Shown here: positions 50,900 to 60,081 of the stretch, in pieces
Position numbering within the stretch: position 1 is the first letter of the stretch
How the letters are laid out: every line of letters starts with the position of its first letter
Assembly (NCBI RefSeq): GCF_002531725.1
Contig: NZ_NWSQ01000015.1
Location: forward strand, 1-64,000
DNA length: 64,000 bases
From: Rhizobium sp. L43
GTDB taxonomy: Bacteria > Pseudomonadota > Alphaproteobacteria > Rhizobiales > Rhizobiaceae
Direction: 5' to 3'
The notes under the pieces: model-generated
What the model saw: the letters and a program-made list of their open reading frames with translations, nothing else
Databases searched by the model: none
What the model was told of the DNA's origin: nothing
Program-made: the position numbers and the translations under genes

Positions 50900-51321
50900 G
50901 CGCGATCGATTTCAGCGATCCCACAACCATCGCGTTCCTCACCGACGCGCTGACGGCTGCCGGAGTGGAGGGCCTCGAGATCTCCCGGCCGGACGGGCAG
51001 CTTCGCATCGTCGTTTCAGGGGAGGGCGGCGCCCGGATCGGCGCGCACGAAGCCGCAACCCGCGCTCCAGGCCCAGCACCTGTCGTCGTGAAGGCGCCGG
51101 TGGCCGGACATTTCTGCGCCGAACATCCGGCCGTCCCGGCCGTATCTGGAAATCTGCCGCGCTCCGTATCCGATGCCGATATCCTCGGCTTCGTCAGGGT
51201 AGGGCATGTGCTGCTCCCCCTTCGCGCCGGCCGTTCGGGTGTTTTGACCAGGCTGCTCGCCGAGCCCGGCGCCCTGGTCGGCTTCGGCGACCCTCTGTTC
51301 GAAATCAAGCTGCCATCATGA
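50896..51321 (+). CDS. Biotinyl/lipoyl-like domain protein lacking the modified lysine
   Basis: The 141-residue protein has a BCCP-like plan: an N-terminal segment (TIAFLTDALTAAGVEGLEIS), a linker and a C-terminal VKAPVAGHFCAEHP...SGVLTRLLAEPGALVGFGDPLFEIKL fold. Where the EAMKM motif should be, it reads LLPLRAGRSG, so there is no lysine to biotinylate. It is coupled to accC (overlap) and to pxpB (overlap). It may be a structural or docking subunit of the complex. Confidence 0.75.
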   Translation: MSAIDFSDPTTIAFLTDALTAAGVEGLEISRPDGQLRIVVSGEGGARIGAHEAATRAPGPAPVVVKAPVAGHFCAEHPAVPAVSGNLPRSVSDADILGFVRVGHVLLPLRAGRSGVLTRLLAEPGALVGFGDPLFEIKLPS

Positions 51322-52025
51322 TCGCCACGACGAACAGACATGCCTCGCAACGTGAAATCGTTCCGGCCACCCAAAGCGGGGCGCGGGTTTCCGCGATCGG
51401 CGCCAGATCCTTCCTGCTCGAGGCGCCAGGCGATTTCGATCTCATCGCGCAACGGCGGATCTGGGCTCTCTCTCAGACCGTGAAAGGCTGGACGGAGCTT
51501 GCGGAAAACATTCCGGGAATGACCAACCTGCTGGTGATCTTCAAGGAGACGCCCGAAGATCCCGATGCGGTGGTCGCCCGGCTGCTGGAGGCGTGGGAGA
51601 ACGCCCAGAGCATCGATCTCAACGGCAAGACCATCGAGATCCCTGTCCATTACGGTGGCGAACATGCGACCGATCTTCCGGCCCTTTGCGATCTCTCGGG
51701 GCTCAGCGATCGCGAGGTCGTCCGCATCCATCATGAAGCCACCTATCGTGTCTTCGCCTTGGGCAGCGCGCCGGGTTTCGGCTATCTGCATGGCCTCGAT
51801 CCGCGCATCTACATGCCGCGAAAGACCGTGCCGTCGCTGAAGATGCCGAAGGGCTGCGTAACCATCGGCGGCATGCAGACCGGCGTCGCCATGCTGACCG
51901 GCCCCAACGGCTGGAATTCCATCGGCTTCGCATCACTGCAGATGTTCGACCCAACTTCGCCGACCCCCGCGCTGATGGCGCCGGGCGATACGGTGCGGTT
52001 CCTGCCGGCAAGGATCGAACTATGA
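51318..52025 (+). CDS. pxpB: 5-oxoprolinase subunit PxpB (KipI/AHS1 family)
   Basis: An AHS1-type domain fills the 235 residues (conserved IPVHYGG, APGFGYLHGLDPRIYMPRK, GGMQTGV). In bacteria PxpABC hydrolyses 5-oxoproline with ATP; the same domain forms half of the carboxyltransferase in urea carboxylase. The start overlaps the preceding stop (ATGA), and its own stop overlaps pxpC. Its coupling to biotin carboxylase genes suggests a biotin-linked variant. Confidence 0.92.
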   Translation: MIATTNRHASQREIVPATQSGARVSAIGARSFLLEAPGDFDLIAQRRIWALSQTVKGWTELAENIPGMTNLLVIFKETPEDPDAVVARLLEAWENAQSIDLNGKTIEIPVHYGGEHATDLPALCDLSGLSDREVVRIHHEATYRVFALGSAPGFGYLHGLDPRIYMPRKTVPSLKMPKGCVTIGGMQTGVAMLTGPNGWNSIGFASLQMFDPTSPTPALMAPGDTVRFLPARIEL

Positions 52026-53017
52026 TCGAGATTTGGGAAAGCGGCCCTTTCAACACGGTGCAGGATCTGGGGCGCCCCGGCTATCGCGACATCGGCGTAT
52101 CGGCGAGCGGCGCCATGGATCCGCTTGCCGTCAGGATCGGCAATATTCTCGTCGGCAATGACGAGAATGCGGCGGTGATCGAGGTGCAGACCTTTCCGTT
52201 CAGGCTGCGTTTCGATCGGCGCACCGTCTTTGCCGTGACCGGCGCCGACGGCCATGTCAGTCTCGACGGATCGGAACTCATTCCCTGGTGCGCCTATACG
52301 GCGGAGCCCGGACAGGTTCTTGAGCTGCAGCAGCCCCCAAAGCTCGCGCGGGCCTATATTTCGGTCGGCGGCGGGCTGGATATTCCCGTGGTCATGGGGT
52401 CGCGCAGCACGTCGCTGCGCGGCGGCTTCGGCGGCAATGCCGGCCGGCCTCTGGCGAAGGGCGATCGGATCGCGGTCGGCGAGGACTTGGAGATGGCCAT
52501 GCTGCCGGCCACGGGCCTCGCCGTCGTCGAGCCGGCCGTGGCACTGCGCGAGGTCTTCCCGGCGCCTGTCGACGGCGCCTTGCCGATCCGCGCCCTGCCG
52601 GCCGGCGAGCACGATCTTTTTGCCGGAGATGGCGAAGCCTTCTGGGGCCAGACTTGGAGGATTTCCTCGCGAAGCGACCGCACCGGCTACCGTCTGTCCG
52701 GCGAACCGATCACGCCGACCGCATCGATCGAGATGCGCTCCCACGGCGTCGTGCCCGGCGTCATCCAGGTTCCGCCCGGCGGCGAGCCGATCGTACAGAT
52801 GAGCGATGCAAACACTGCCGGCGGCTATCCGAAGATTGCCGGCGTGATCGAGTGCGATCTCTGGCGGCTCGGGCAGGCCCGCATCGGCACCCGCCTGAAA
52901 TTCGTTCGCTCGACGCATGCGGAGGCACGCAGGGTTGAACAGGCTGTCGCCCGCTATGTCGAAGATGTCAGGCAGACATCCGGGATGGTCAAACGCGCCC
53001 TGAAGGCGATGGCTTAA
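52022..53017 (+). CDS. pxpC: 5-oxoprolinase subunit PxpC (KipA/AHS2 family)
   Basis: The AHS2 domain is recognisable: VQDLGRPGYRDIGVSASGAMDPLAVRIGN at the start and RSHGVVPGVIQVPPGGEPI toward the end. It is 331 residues. It forms the PxpBC heterodimer and is related to the second half of the urea carboxylase carboxyltransferase. It overlaps pxpB by 4 nt and is followed after 21 nt by pxpA. No fusion with PxpB, unlike in some species. Confidence 0.93.
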   Translation: MIEIWESGPFNTVQDLGRPGYRDIGVSASGAMDPLAVRIGNILVGNDENAAVIEVQTFPFRLRFDRRTVFAVTGADGHVSLDGSELIPWCAYTAEPGQVLELQQPPKLARAYISVGGGLDIPVVMGSRSTSLRGGFGGNAGRPLAKGDRIAVGEDLEMAMLPATGLAVVEPAVALREVFPAPVDGALPIRALPAGEHDLFAGDGEAFWGQTWRISSRSDRTGYRLSGEPITPTASIEMRSHGVVPGVIQVPPGGEPIVQMSDANTAGGYPKIAGVIECDLWRLGQARIGTRLKFVRSTHAEARRVEQAVARYVEDVRQTSGMVKRALKAMA

Positions 53018-53038
53018 GGCCGTCAAAAGGAGGAACTG

Positions 53039-53806
53039 ATGAAGATCGATCTGAATTCCGATATGGGCGAAGGATTTGGTCCCTACCGGCTGTGCGACGA
53101 TGAAGCGATGATGAAAATTGTCTCGTCGGCCAATATCGCCTGCGGTTTCCACGGCGGCGACCCGGATACGATGGGGCGCATGGTGCGGTTGGCGAAACAG
53201 TATGGCGTCGGCATCGGCGCCCATCCCGGCCTGCCCGACCGGCTGGGCTTCGGCCGGCGGGAAATGCCGTTTCCGGCGGACGAGCTTCGCCAGCAGATGC
53301 TCTATCAGCTCGGCGCGTTGATGGCGATCGCCAGCGCCGAGCGGGTCACCGTCTCGCATATCAGCTTCCATGCGGCCATGGGCAATATGGTCAACCGTGA
53401 TCCCGTCCTTGCCCACCTGATGATGGATGCGATCGCCGCCGTCGACGCCAATCTTGTCGTCTTCGTCACGTCGGGCAGCGAGATCCAGCGGGCGGCCAAA
53501 CGCGCGCGCTTGAAGACGCTGGCGCTTTTCCTTGCGGACCGGGCCTATGACGCCGAGGGCAGACTTGTCGCCCGCGGGCTCGCAGGCGCCCTCATCAAGG
53601 ATGAAGCCGCAGTGCGCGCACGCGTACGACAATTCCTCCGCGAAGGAACCGTCACGACGATCGATGGCGCCGTGATCGCCATGCCGGCGCGTTCCATTCT
53701 CGTCCACAGTGACACACCCGGCGCGCTGGAGCTTGCCGGCATCGTGCGCGGCGAAATCGAAGCCACGGGTGCTGCGCTCGCGCCTGCCGCCGAACTCGCC
53801 GACTGA
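53039..53806 (+). CDS. pxpA: 5-oxoprolinase subunit PxpA (LamB/YcsF family)
   Basis: The family start MKIDLNSDMGEGFG and SANIACGFHGGDP are conserved, with VGIGAHPGLPDRLGFGRR following. It is 255 residues. AAAAGGAGGAACTG is a strong ribosome site. It completes the PxpABC set, which opens the lactam ring of 5-oxoproline to glutamate. The aminotransferase gene follows 55 nt later in the same direction. Confidence 0.94.
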   Translation: MKIDLNSDMGEGFGPYRLCDDEAMMKIVSSANIACGFHGGDPDTMGRMVRLAKQYGVGIGAHPGLPDRLGFGRREMPFPADELRQQMLYQLGALMAIASAERVTVSHISFHAAMGNMVNRDPVLAHLMMDAIAAVDANLVVFVTSGSEIQRAAKRARLKTLALFLADRAYDAEGRLVARGLAGALIKDEAAVRARVRQFLREGTVTTIDGAVIAMPARSILVHSDTPGALELAGIVRGEIEATGAALAPAAELAD

Positions 53807-53861
53807 CATTATCCCGATCGCCCGAGGGCGGTCTCTCGTTCCCATCTCTCATCGAAGGACC

Positions 53862-55070
53862 ATGTCGATGTCCGTGATCGCAGACCGCCTGAAAAACGTC
53901 TCCATATCCGCATCCGCCGCCATGACCCAGCGCGCCCGGGAACTGGCCGCCAAAGGCATCAAGGTCGTCAGCCTTTCCTCAGGCGAGCCGGATTTCCCCA
54001 CGCCGGCGCATGCGATCGAAGCGGCCCATGCGGCAGCTCTTGCCGGCGATACGAAATATCCGCCGATGGACGGGACGCCGGCACTGAAGGCCGCGATCAT
54101 CAAAAAATTCAAGCGCGACAACAATCTCGACTACGATGCCAGCCAGATTGTCGTGTCCGGCGGCGGCAAGCAGGTGATCTTCAATGCGATGCTGGCAACC
54201 TGCAATCCGGGCGACGAGGTCGTCATTCCCACGCCCTCCTGGGTTAGCTATGCCGACATCGTCAAATTCGCCGGCGGCGTTCCGGTTCCGGTCCCCTGCC
54301 ACGAGCAGGCCGGCTTCAAACTGCGCGCCGAGGATCTGGAGGCGGCGATCACGCCGCGCACCAAATGGCTCTTTCTGAATTTCCCGAACAATCCGACGGG
54401 GGCAGCCTGCTCTCGGGCAGAGATGGCCGCCATCGCCGAGGTCATGCTGCGTCATCCCAATGTCTGGATCATGACCGACGACATCTACGAGCACCTTGTT
54501 TATGACGACTTCCAGTTCTGCACGATCGCCGAAGTCGAACCGAGATTGTACGATCGCGTCCTGACGATGAACGGCGTCTCCAAGGCCTATGCCATGACCG
54601 GCTGGCGGCTCGGTTTTTGCGCCGGGCCGAAAGACCTGATCTCGGCCGTCAGCAACGTCAACGGCCAGAATGGCGGCGGCATCGCCACACTGACCCAGGC
54701 GGCGGCGACCGCGGCCCTCGACGGGCCGCAGGATCTCTTGAAGGAGCGTGCGGCGATCTACAGGGAAAGACGCGATTTCGTCCTCGACAAATTGTCGGAG
54801 GTGGAAGGGCTGCGCTGCCATCGGCCCGAAGGCGCTTTTTATATCTATCCCAATATATCGGGGCTGATCGGCAAGACCAGCAAGGGCGGGCGCAAGATCG
54901 AGACCGATGTCGATTTCGTCATGGCGCTCGTCGACGAGCATCATGTCGCGACCGTGCAAGGCGCCGCTTACGGAATGAGCCCCTTCTTCCGTATTTCCTA
55001 CGCAACAAGCATGGAAAAACTCGGCGAAGGCTGCGCGCGCATCGCTGAGTTTTGCAAGAATATGCGCTGA
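53862..55070 (+). CDS. Class I aminotransferase (AspC/AatA group)
   Basis: This PLP fold-type I enzyme has the substrate loop SGEPDFPTP, FPNNPTGA, the Asp/Tyr cofactor contacts and the Schiff-base lysine in MNGVSKAYAMTGWRLGF. The length is about 400. ATG 53862 and ATG 53868 are both possible; AAGGA is better spaced for the second. It is in line with the Pxp genes, so it could transaminate the amino acid released. It may also use aspartate or an aromatic substrate. Confidence 0.88.
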   Translation: MSMSVIADRLKNVSISASAAMTQRARELAAKGIKVVSLSSGEPDFPTPAHAIEAAHAAALAGDTKYPPMDGTPALKAAIIKKFKRDNNLDYDASQIVVSGGGKQVIFNAMLATCNPGDEVVIPTPSWVSYADIVKFAGGVPVPVPCHEQAGFKLRAEDLEAAITPRTKWLFLNFPNNPTGAACSRAEMAAIAEVMLRHPNVWIMTDDIYEHLVYDDFQFCTIAEVEPRLYDRVLTMNGVSKAYAMTGWRLGFCAGPKDLISAVSNVNGQNGGGIATLTQAAATAALDGPQDLLKERAAIYRERRDFVLDKLSEVEGLRCHRPEGAFYIYPNISGLIGKTSKGGRKIETDVDFVMALVDEHHVATVQGAAYGMSPFFRISYATSMEKLGEGCARIAEFCKNMR

Positions 55071-55082
55071 AGGGGCGACGCC

Positions 55083-55988
55083 TCAGTCTTTCAGCCGCGC
55101 CGTCAACTCGAGAAGGATGTCGCGAACGGCAAGGGCCGGTTCCGACAGGGGGTTCTGGTCGGAAACGCACAGCGACAGGGTTTCCTCGATCCGCGGCGAG
55201 ACGAGCCGGCAGATCAGCGGCTCGCTCGATTCCGAGACGATGCGATCGGCGATGGCTTTCGGCATGATGGTCGCGCCGAGACCGCTGCCGACCGCCCGGG
55301 CCAGCGTCCGGACGATTTCGACTTCCGCCACGACCTTCAAATTGGTGCGGGTGCGGGTGAAGGCGGTATCGACCGCGCGGCGGACGAAATTATAGGCCGG
55401 CGGCAATAGCAGCGGTATTCCGTCAAGCGCGTTGACGGACACGGGTTTCGCATCCGCTTCGATGGCAAAGTCGCGATGGGCGACCAGGAAAAACTCTTCG
55501 CTGAGGATCGGTTCGAACCGCACGCCCTTGATCGGCCCGGTGCCATGCAGAAGCGCCATCTCCAGCCGGCCGTTCATGATCATCTGGCTATAGGTCTGGC
55601 CGACGCTTTCGGTCAGATGCAGCAGGATGCCGGGATGCCGTTTGCGGGTTTCCGCCAGGAGGTCGACCGAGAGGGTCGCCGCGCTGCTGAACGGCACGAG
55701 GCCGACGGATACGCGCCCGGCCAGCGAATTGCCGGCTGCCGATGCATCCGCTTGTGCCTGCTCCATCTGCCGGAGGATAATCTGTGCATGGCGATATACC
55801 GCGTGTCCGGCATCCGTCATGCTGACGCCCTGCTGGCTGCGGATCAGCAGCTTATGGCCGAAATGCTCCTCCAGCGCTGCAAGCTGCTGGCTGAGGGCCG
55901 GCTGGGCGATATGCAAAAGATCCGCCGCTCGCGTGATGCTGCCGCTGTCGACGATCACGATGAAAGATTTGAGGCGTCTGATGTCCAT
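55083..55988 (-). CDS. LysR family transcriptional regulator (Nac/CbL-like)
   Basis: The N-terminal HTH reads MDIRRLKSFIVIVDSGSITRAADLLHIAQPALSQQLAALEEHFG, followed by an effector domain; 301 residues from ATG 55988. In-frame ATGs up to 56093 would extend it, but none has a ribosome site. It converges on the aminotransferase gene and is divergent from the SDR/transporter operon (231 bp). It is the likely regulator of one or both. Confidence 0.9.
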   Translation of the reverse strand: MDIRRLKSFIVIVDSGSITRAADLLHIAQPALSQQLAALEEHFGHKLLIRSQQGVSMTDAGHAVYRHAQIILRQMEQAQADASAAGNSLAGRVSVGLVPFSSAATLSVDLLAETRKRHPGILLHLTESVGQTYSQMIMNGRLEMALLHGTGPIKGVRFEPILSEEFFLVAHRDFAIEADAKPVSVNALDGIPLLLPPAYNFVRRAVDTAFTRTRTNLKVVAEVEIVRTLARAVGSGLGATIMPKAIADRIVSESSEPLICRLVSPRIEETLSLCVSDQNPLSEPALAVRDILLELTARLKD

Positions 55989-56219
55989 GGGGATCGGGGT
56001 ACCATTCTGATCTGCGAATGCCATGTTTGCAGACGCGCATTGCTTTTGCAACGCGAGGCGGTCTGAGACGAGGCTGCGAGAGAATGCCGGCATCGCCGCT
56101 TTCTCGTCTTCTACAGGCGCACCCGCTCCATAACCGTTGCTTATTGCTCCAGAGATAATCGGTCTTAGGCAAGGGGTTAAAGCTTCGCTACTGTCTCAAT
56201 CAACAACAAGGGAACGACA

Positions 56220-56993
56220 ATGCCATTCTCCGACTACAAGACCGCACTGGTGACCGGCGCCTCCTCCGGGATCGGCGCAGCCGTGGTTGAGCGGCTTCGT
56301 CGGGAGAACATCGAAGTCCATGCCGTTGCCCGCAGCGCCGAAGCGCTGCAGCAGCTGGCAGAGCGTACGGGCTGCATCGCCCACGCTATCGATGTGACCG
56401 ATCGACCGGCCATGGCCGAGCTCGCGCGTCGGGTGGAATTCGACATTCTCGTCAACAATGCCGGCGTCGATCGGCCGAAGAAGTTCCTGGAAGCCGACGA
56501 GGGCGATATCGATCTCATCGTCGACGTCAATCTCCGGGCGGTCCTGCATCTCTGCCGTCTGGTCGTGCCGGGCATGGTGGCGCGAGACCGCGGCCACGTC
56601 ATCAACATCTCGTCGATCGCCGGCGCCTATAATTTCGGCGGCAACTCATCCTATCACGCCACCAAGGCAGGCGTGAGCATGCTGTCCAACCAGCTGCGCA
56701 TCGACGCTTTCGGCAAGCGGGTGCGCGTCACGGAAATCTGCCCCGGCCGGGTCGCCACGGACATTTTCAATCACGTCCACGGCAATGATCCCAGCATTCG
56801 GGAACGGTTCATCGACGGTTTCGAACTGCCGCAGGCCACCGATATCGCCGACGCGATCGCCTTCGCCATATCGGCTCCCGTCGCCGTCAACATCGGCCAT
56901 ATGGAGATCACCCCGACACTGCAGGTCATGGGCGGCCTGCAGACCGCAAGACCGCAGCCGAAGACAGATCCATCCGGGGAGCCAACTCCGTGA
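56220..56993 (+). CDS. SDR family oxidoreductase (YdfG-like)
   Basis: The 257-residue protein has TGASSGIG, NNAGV, the Ser in INISSIAG and YHATK at the active site. It resembles NADP-dependent 3-hydroxy acid dehydrogenases such as YdfG (L-allo-threonine/serine). CAAGGGAACGACA precedes the ATG, and its stop overlaps the first permease. Because it leads an amino-acid uptake operon, a hydroxy amino acid is a plausible substrate. Confidence 0.85.
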   Translation: MPFSDYKTALVTGASSGIGAAVVERLRRENIEVHAVARSAEALQQLAERTGCIAHAIDVTDRPAMAELARRVEFDILVNNAGVDRPKKFLEADEGDIDLIVDVNLRAVLHLCRLVVPGMVARDRGHVINISSIAGAYNFGGNSSYHATKAGVSMLSNQLRIDAFGKRVRVTEICPGRVATDIFNHVHGNDPSIRERFIDGFELPQATDIADAIAFAISAPVAVNIGHMEITPTLQVMGGLQTARPQPKTDPSGEPTP

Positions 56994-57697
56994 GCGGTTT
57001 CGACCTTTCGGCAATCCTGGGAAATCCCGAATATGCCGCCATGCTGCTGCATGGCATCGAGATGACCTTCATCATCTATGCCGGGTCCTGGTCGCTGGCG
57101 ATGGCGCTCGCACTTCTGCTGCTGTGTGTCCGCCTGTCGCCCTTTCGCTTCGGCGATCCGTTGGTCGCCGCTTACGTATCCTACCACCGTAACGTCCCGA
57201 CGCTGGTTCAGCTCATGCTGTGGTATTTCGGGATTTTCACCCTGATGCCGAACGGGGTCGCGACATGGCTCGCGAGCCATAATGCCGAGGCGATCTTCGC
57301 AGTGATCGGGCTCGGGCTCTGCCAGGCAGCCTATTTCAGCGAAGATCTTCGTTCGGGCGTGCGCTCGGTCGGTCCCGGCCAGATGCAGGCGGCCCGTGCG
57401 CTGGGCCATGGCTACGTCTCGGCGATGCGTTTCGTCATCATGCCGCAGGGCGTGCGCAACGCGCTGCCGCCGCTCATCAATCACAGCGTCTCCCTGTTCA
57501 AGAACAGCAGTCTCGCCGTCGTCATCGGCGCGTCGGAACTGACGCATGCCGTCAAGGAAGTCGAAAACCTCAGCTTCCGCACCTTCGAGATCTACCTGAT
57601 CGGCACGGTTCTCTACCTCTTCTTCTCGCTCGTGATCATGAGCATCGGCGCCTATCTGTCGATGCGCGCAGATCCTGCCCGGAGTGCGCGCGCATGA
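56990..57697 (+). CDS. Amino-acid ABC transporter permease 1
   Basis: This HisM/GltJ-type permease of 235 residues has about five membrane segments and the EAA loop QAARALGHGYVSAMRFVIMPQGVRNALPP in parts. It overlaps the SDR gene and the next permease by 4 nt each. Two permeases plus one ATPase and one binding protein make a GltIJKL-like importer. Confidence 0.92.
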   Translation: MSGFDLSAILGNPEYAAMLLHGIEMTFIIYAGSWSLAMALALLLLCVRLSPFRFGDPLVAAYVSYHRNVPTLVQLMLWYFGIFTLMPNGVATWLASHNAEAIFAVIGLGLCQAAYFSEDLRSGVRSVGPGQMQAARALGHGYVSAMRFVIMPQGVRNALPPLINHSVSLFKNSSLAVVIGASELTHAVKEVENLSFRTFEIYLIGTVLYLFFSLVIMSIGAYLSMRADPARSARA

Positions 57698-58452
57698 TCC
57701 AGGACATGATCGCCATCGTCCGCGACTACTGGCTGCTGCTCTTGATCGGCCAATATCCGAACGGACCGCTCGGCGGGCTCGCCAATACGCTGATCCTTTC
57801 GGCGCTCAGCATCACTCTCGCTTTTCCGGCCAGCATCCTCTTCGCGCTGGCGCGGCTCTCCAAATCGCCGCTGCTGCGCTGGCCTGTCACGGCACTTGTC
57901 TATTTCACCAGGGGCGTGCCGCTCTTGATGCTCATCCTGTGGAGCTATTTCCTGGTTCCGCTCTTGACCGGCGCCGACGTGCCGAGCTTCGTCACCATGC
58001 TGACGACGCTGGTGGTCTATCAGAGCGCGTTTCTCAGCGAAGTCGTCCGTGCGGGCATCGTGGCACTCGGACCGGGCCAGATGGATGCGGCGCGGGCGCT
58101 CGGCCACGGTTATCTCGGCGCGATGCGCTTCATCATCCTGCCGCAGGCGCTCTACAACATGATCCCGAGCATCCTCTCCACCTTCGTCTCGACGATCAAG
58201 GACACGACGCTCGGCTATGTGATCAACGTGCCGGACCTGACCTTTGCGGCAAGCCAGGTCAACAACCAGCTCCTGACGCAGCCCTTCCAGGTCTTCCTCA
58301 TCCTGGCGATCGTCTACTTCGCCATCTGCTGGACGCTGACCTACTTCGCAAATCGCCTCGAGCGCAGCATCACGCGGCGGCGCGCAGGACTTTCCGGCCT
58401 TCCTGCCGCCTCGGTGGTCACGCCGTCGAAAATCGTATCGGAGCAGCTATGA
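57694..58452 (+). CDS. Amino-acid ABC transporter permease 2
   Basis: This 252-residue GltK-type permease has an EAA loop (DAARALGHGYLGAMRFIILPQAL) and about five membrane segments. The ATG overlaps the first permease stop, and the stop overlaps the ATPase start. It is paralogous to permease 1 and forms the heterodimeric channel. Confidence 0.92.
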   Translation: MIQDMIAIVRDYWLLLLIGQYPNGPLGGLANTLILSALSITLAFPASILFALARLSKSPLLRWPVTALVYFTRGVPLLMLILWSYFLVPLLTGADVPSFVTMLTTLVVYQSAFLSEVVRAGIVALGPGQMDAARALGHGYLGAMRFIILPQALYNMIPSILSTFVSTIKDTTLGYVINVPDLTFAASQVNNQLLTQPFQVFLILAIVYFAICWTLTYFANRLERSITRRRAGLSGLPAASVVTPSKIVSEQL

Positions 58453-59213
58453 CAATGTCGGTTTCAGCACGGGAATCACAGACGATCCGGCTTTCGCAGG
58501 TCTGCAAGAGCTATGGCGACTATCCGGTCCTGAAGGACATCGATGCGCAGGTGGCGCGCGGCGAGGTCGTGGTCATCTGCGGCCCGTCCGGCTCGGGAAA
58601 GTCGACGCTGATCCGCACGATCAATCGCCTCGAGGAGATCAATAGCGGGTCGATCGCGCTCGACGGGCAAAACATTCATGCCGCCATGCGGGCTGGGGAA
58701 CTCAACGCGATGCGCAGCCGGATCGGCTTCGTCTTCCAGAACTTCAACCTGTTTCCGCATCTTTCGGTCGCCGAGAACGTATCGATGTCGCCGATCCGGG
58801 TGAAGGGCGTGGCGCCCGATGTCGCGCATGAAAAGGCCCTCAAGCTCCTCGATCGGGTCGGCCTCGCCGACAAGGCCCGAGCCTATCCCGGTCAGCTGTC
58901 GGGCGGCCAGCAGCAGCGCGTGGCAATCGCCCGCGCCCTTGCCATGGAACCGCCGGTGATGCTGTTCGACGAACCGACCAGCGCGCTCGATCCCGAGATG
59001 GTCGGCGAAGTGCTGGCCGTCATGAAGAGCCTGGCGTCCGAAGGCATGACCATGCTCTGCGTCACCCACGAAATGGGTTTTGCCCGCGACGTCGCGGATC
59101 GGATCTGGTTCATCGATGCCGGCCAGATCATCGAAATGGCGACCCCCGAGGAATTCTTCAGCAATCCGCGCCATCCCCGGGCTCAGCGTTTCCTCGCTGA
59201 TCTCCGGCACTGA
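58449..59213 (+). CDS. Amino-acid ABC transporter ATP-binding protein
   Basis: A GlnQ/GltL-type ATPase with Walker A GPSGSGKST, Q-loop VFQNFNLFPH, signature LSGGQQQR and Walker B VMLFDEPTSALDPE. It is 254 residues. ATG 58449 overlaps permease 2 (ATGA); a second ATG at 58455 is possible. It precedes the binding-protein gene by 31 nt. Confidence 0.94.
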   Translation: MTMSVSARESQTIRLSQVCKSYGDYPVLKDIDAQVARGEVVVICGPSGSGKSTLIRTINRLEEINSGSIALDGQNIHAAMRAGELNAMRSRIGFVFQNFNLFPHLSVAENVSMSPIRVKGVAPDVAHEKALKLLDRVGLADKARAYPGQLSGGQQQRVAIARALAMEPPVMLFDEPTSALDPEMVGEVLAVMKSLASEGMTMLCVTHEMGFARDVADRIWFIDAGQIIEMATPEEFFSNPRHPRAQRFLADLRH

Positions 59214-59244
59214 TACCAACCACCAAAAACAAAGGAGAACAGCA

Positions 59245-60081
59245 ATGAACTGGAAATACCTGACCCTCACCGCCGCATTTGCCGGCCTGGCGGCCGCCGT
59301 GCCGGTAAAAGCCGATCAGCTCGACACCATCCTGTCGGCGAAAACCCTGCGCTGCGCGACGTTTGCCGACGTTCCCCCTTTCGCTTCTCCCGATCCAAAG
59401 ACCCGCGAAATGGCCGGCTTCGACGTCGATCTGTGCGGTGCGATCGCCAAGGAATTGGGCGTCAAGGCCGAGATCAAGCCGGTTTCGGTCGAGGCCCGCG
59501 TGCCTGAGGTCAAGCTCGGCCGCGTCGACATCACCGTTGCCAACCTCGCCTATACGCTCAGCCGCGCCGAACAGATCCAGTTCAGCGACCCCTATTATCT
59601 TGCCAAGGAAATGCTGATCGTACCGGCGGACGATGCCGGCAAGACCAAGGCCGATTTTGCCGGCCAGCGCATCGCCTCGACCAAGGGCTCGACCTCGGAA
59701 ATGTCGATCAAGCTCAACAAATCCGACCCGCTGACCTTCCAGGATACCGCCTCTGCCTATCTCGCCGTCCAGCAGGGCAAGGCGCGCGGCATGGTCGCCA
59801 ACACGATGACGACGACCAAGTTCGTCAATGAATCGAAGAGCAAGGGCAAGCCAATGCGGATGATCGAGGAGCCGATGCTCTATCAGCCGATCGGCATCGG
59901 CATGGCCAAGGACCAGCCGGCGCTGACCGCCAAGATCAACGAGATCCTCCACAAGCTCGACGAGTCTGGTGAGATCAACAAGATCTGGGACAAGTGGCTC
60001 GGACCCAGCACCGAATACAAGATGACCCGCACCGACAAGGTCGTACCGCTCGCGCAGCTGAAGTTCGACCCGATCCCCTAG
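59245..60081 (+). CDS. Amino-acid ABC transporter substrate-binding protein
   Basis: The signal peptide MNWKYLTLTAAFAGLAAAVPVKA precedes a family 3 binding fold with GFDVDLCGAIAKELGVK and the motif RVDITVANLAYTLSRAEQIQFS. AAAGGAGAACAGCA precedes the ATG. Its TAG stop lies in the left arm of a RIME-like palindrome, so the element directly follows the coding region. It is the last gene of the importer operon. Confidence 0.93.
   Translation: MNWKYLTLTAAFAGLAAAVPVKADQLDTILSAKTLRCATFADVPPFASPDPKTREMAGFDVDLCGAIAKELGVKAEIKPVSVEARVPEVKLGRVDITVANLAYTLSRAEQIQFSDPYYLAKEMLIVPADDAGKTKADFAGQRIASTKGSTSEMSIKLNKSDPLTFQDTASAYLAVQQGKARGMVANTMTTTKFVNESKSKGKPMRMIEEPMLYQPIGIGMAKDQPALTAKINEILHKLDESGEINKIWDKWLGPSTEYKMTRTDKVVPLAQLKFDPIP

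Noticed and set aside
51809..53845. 678-codon minus-strand ORF
   Set aside because: It is antisense to pxpC and pxpA, which show family motifs and overlapping starts.
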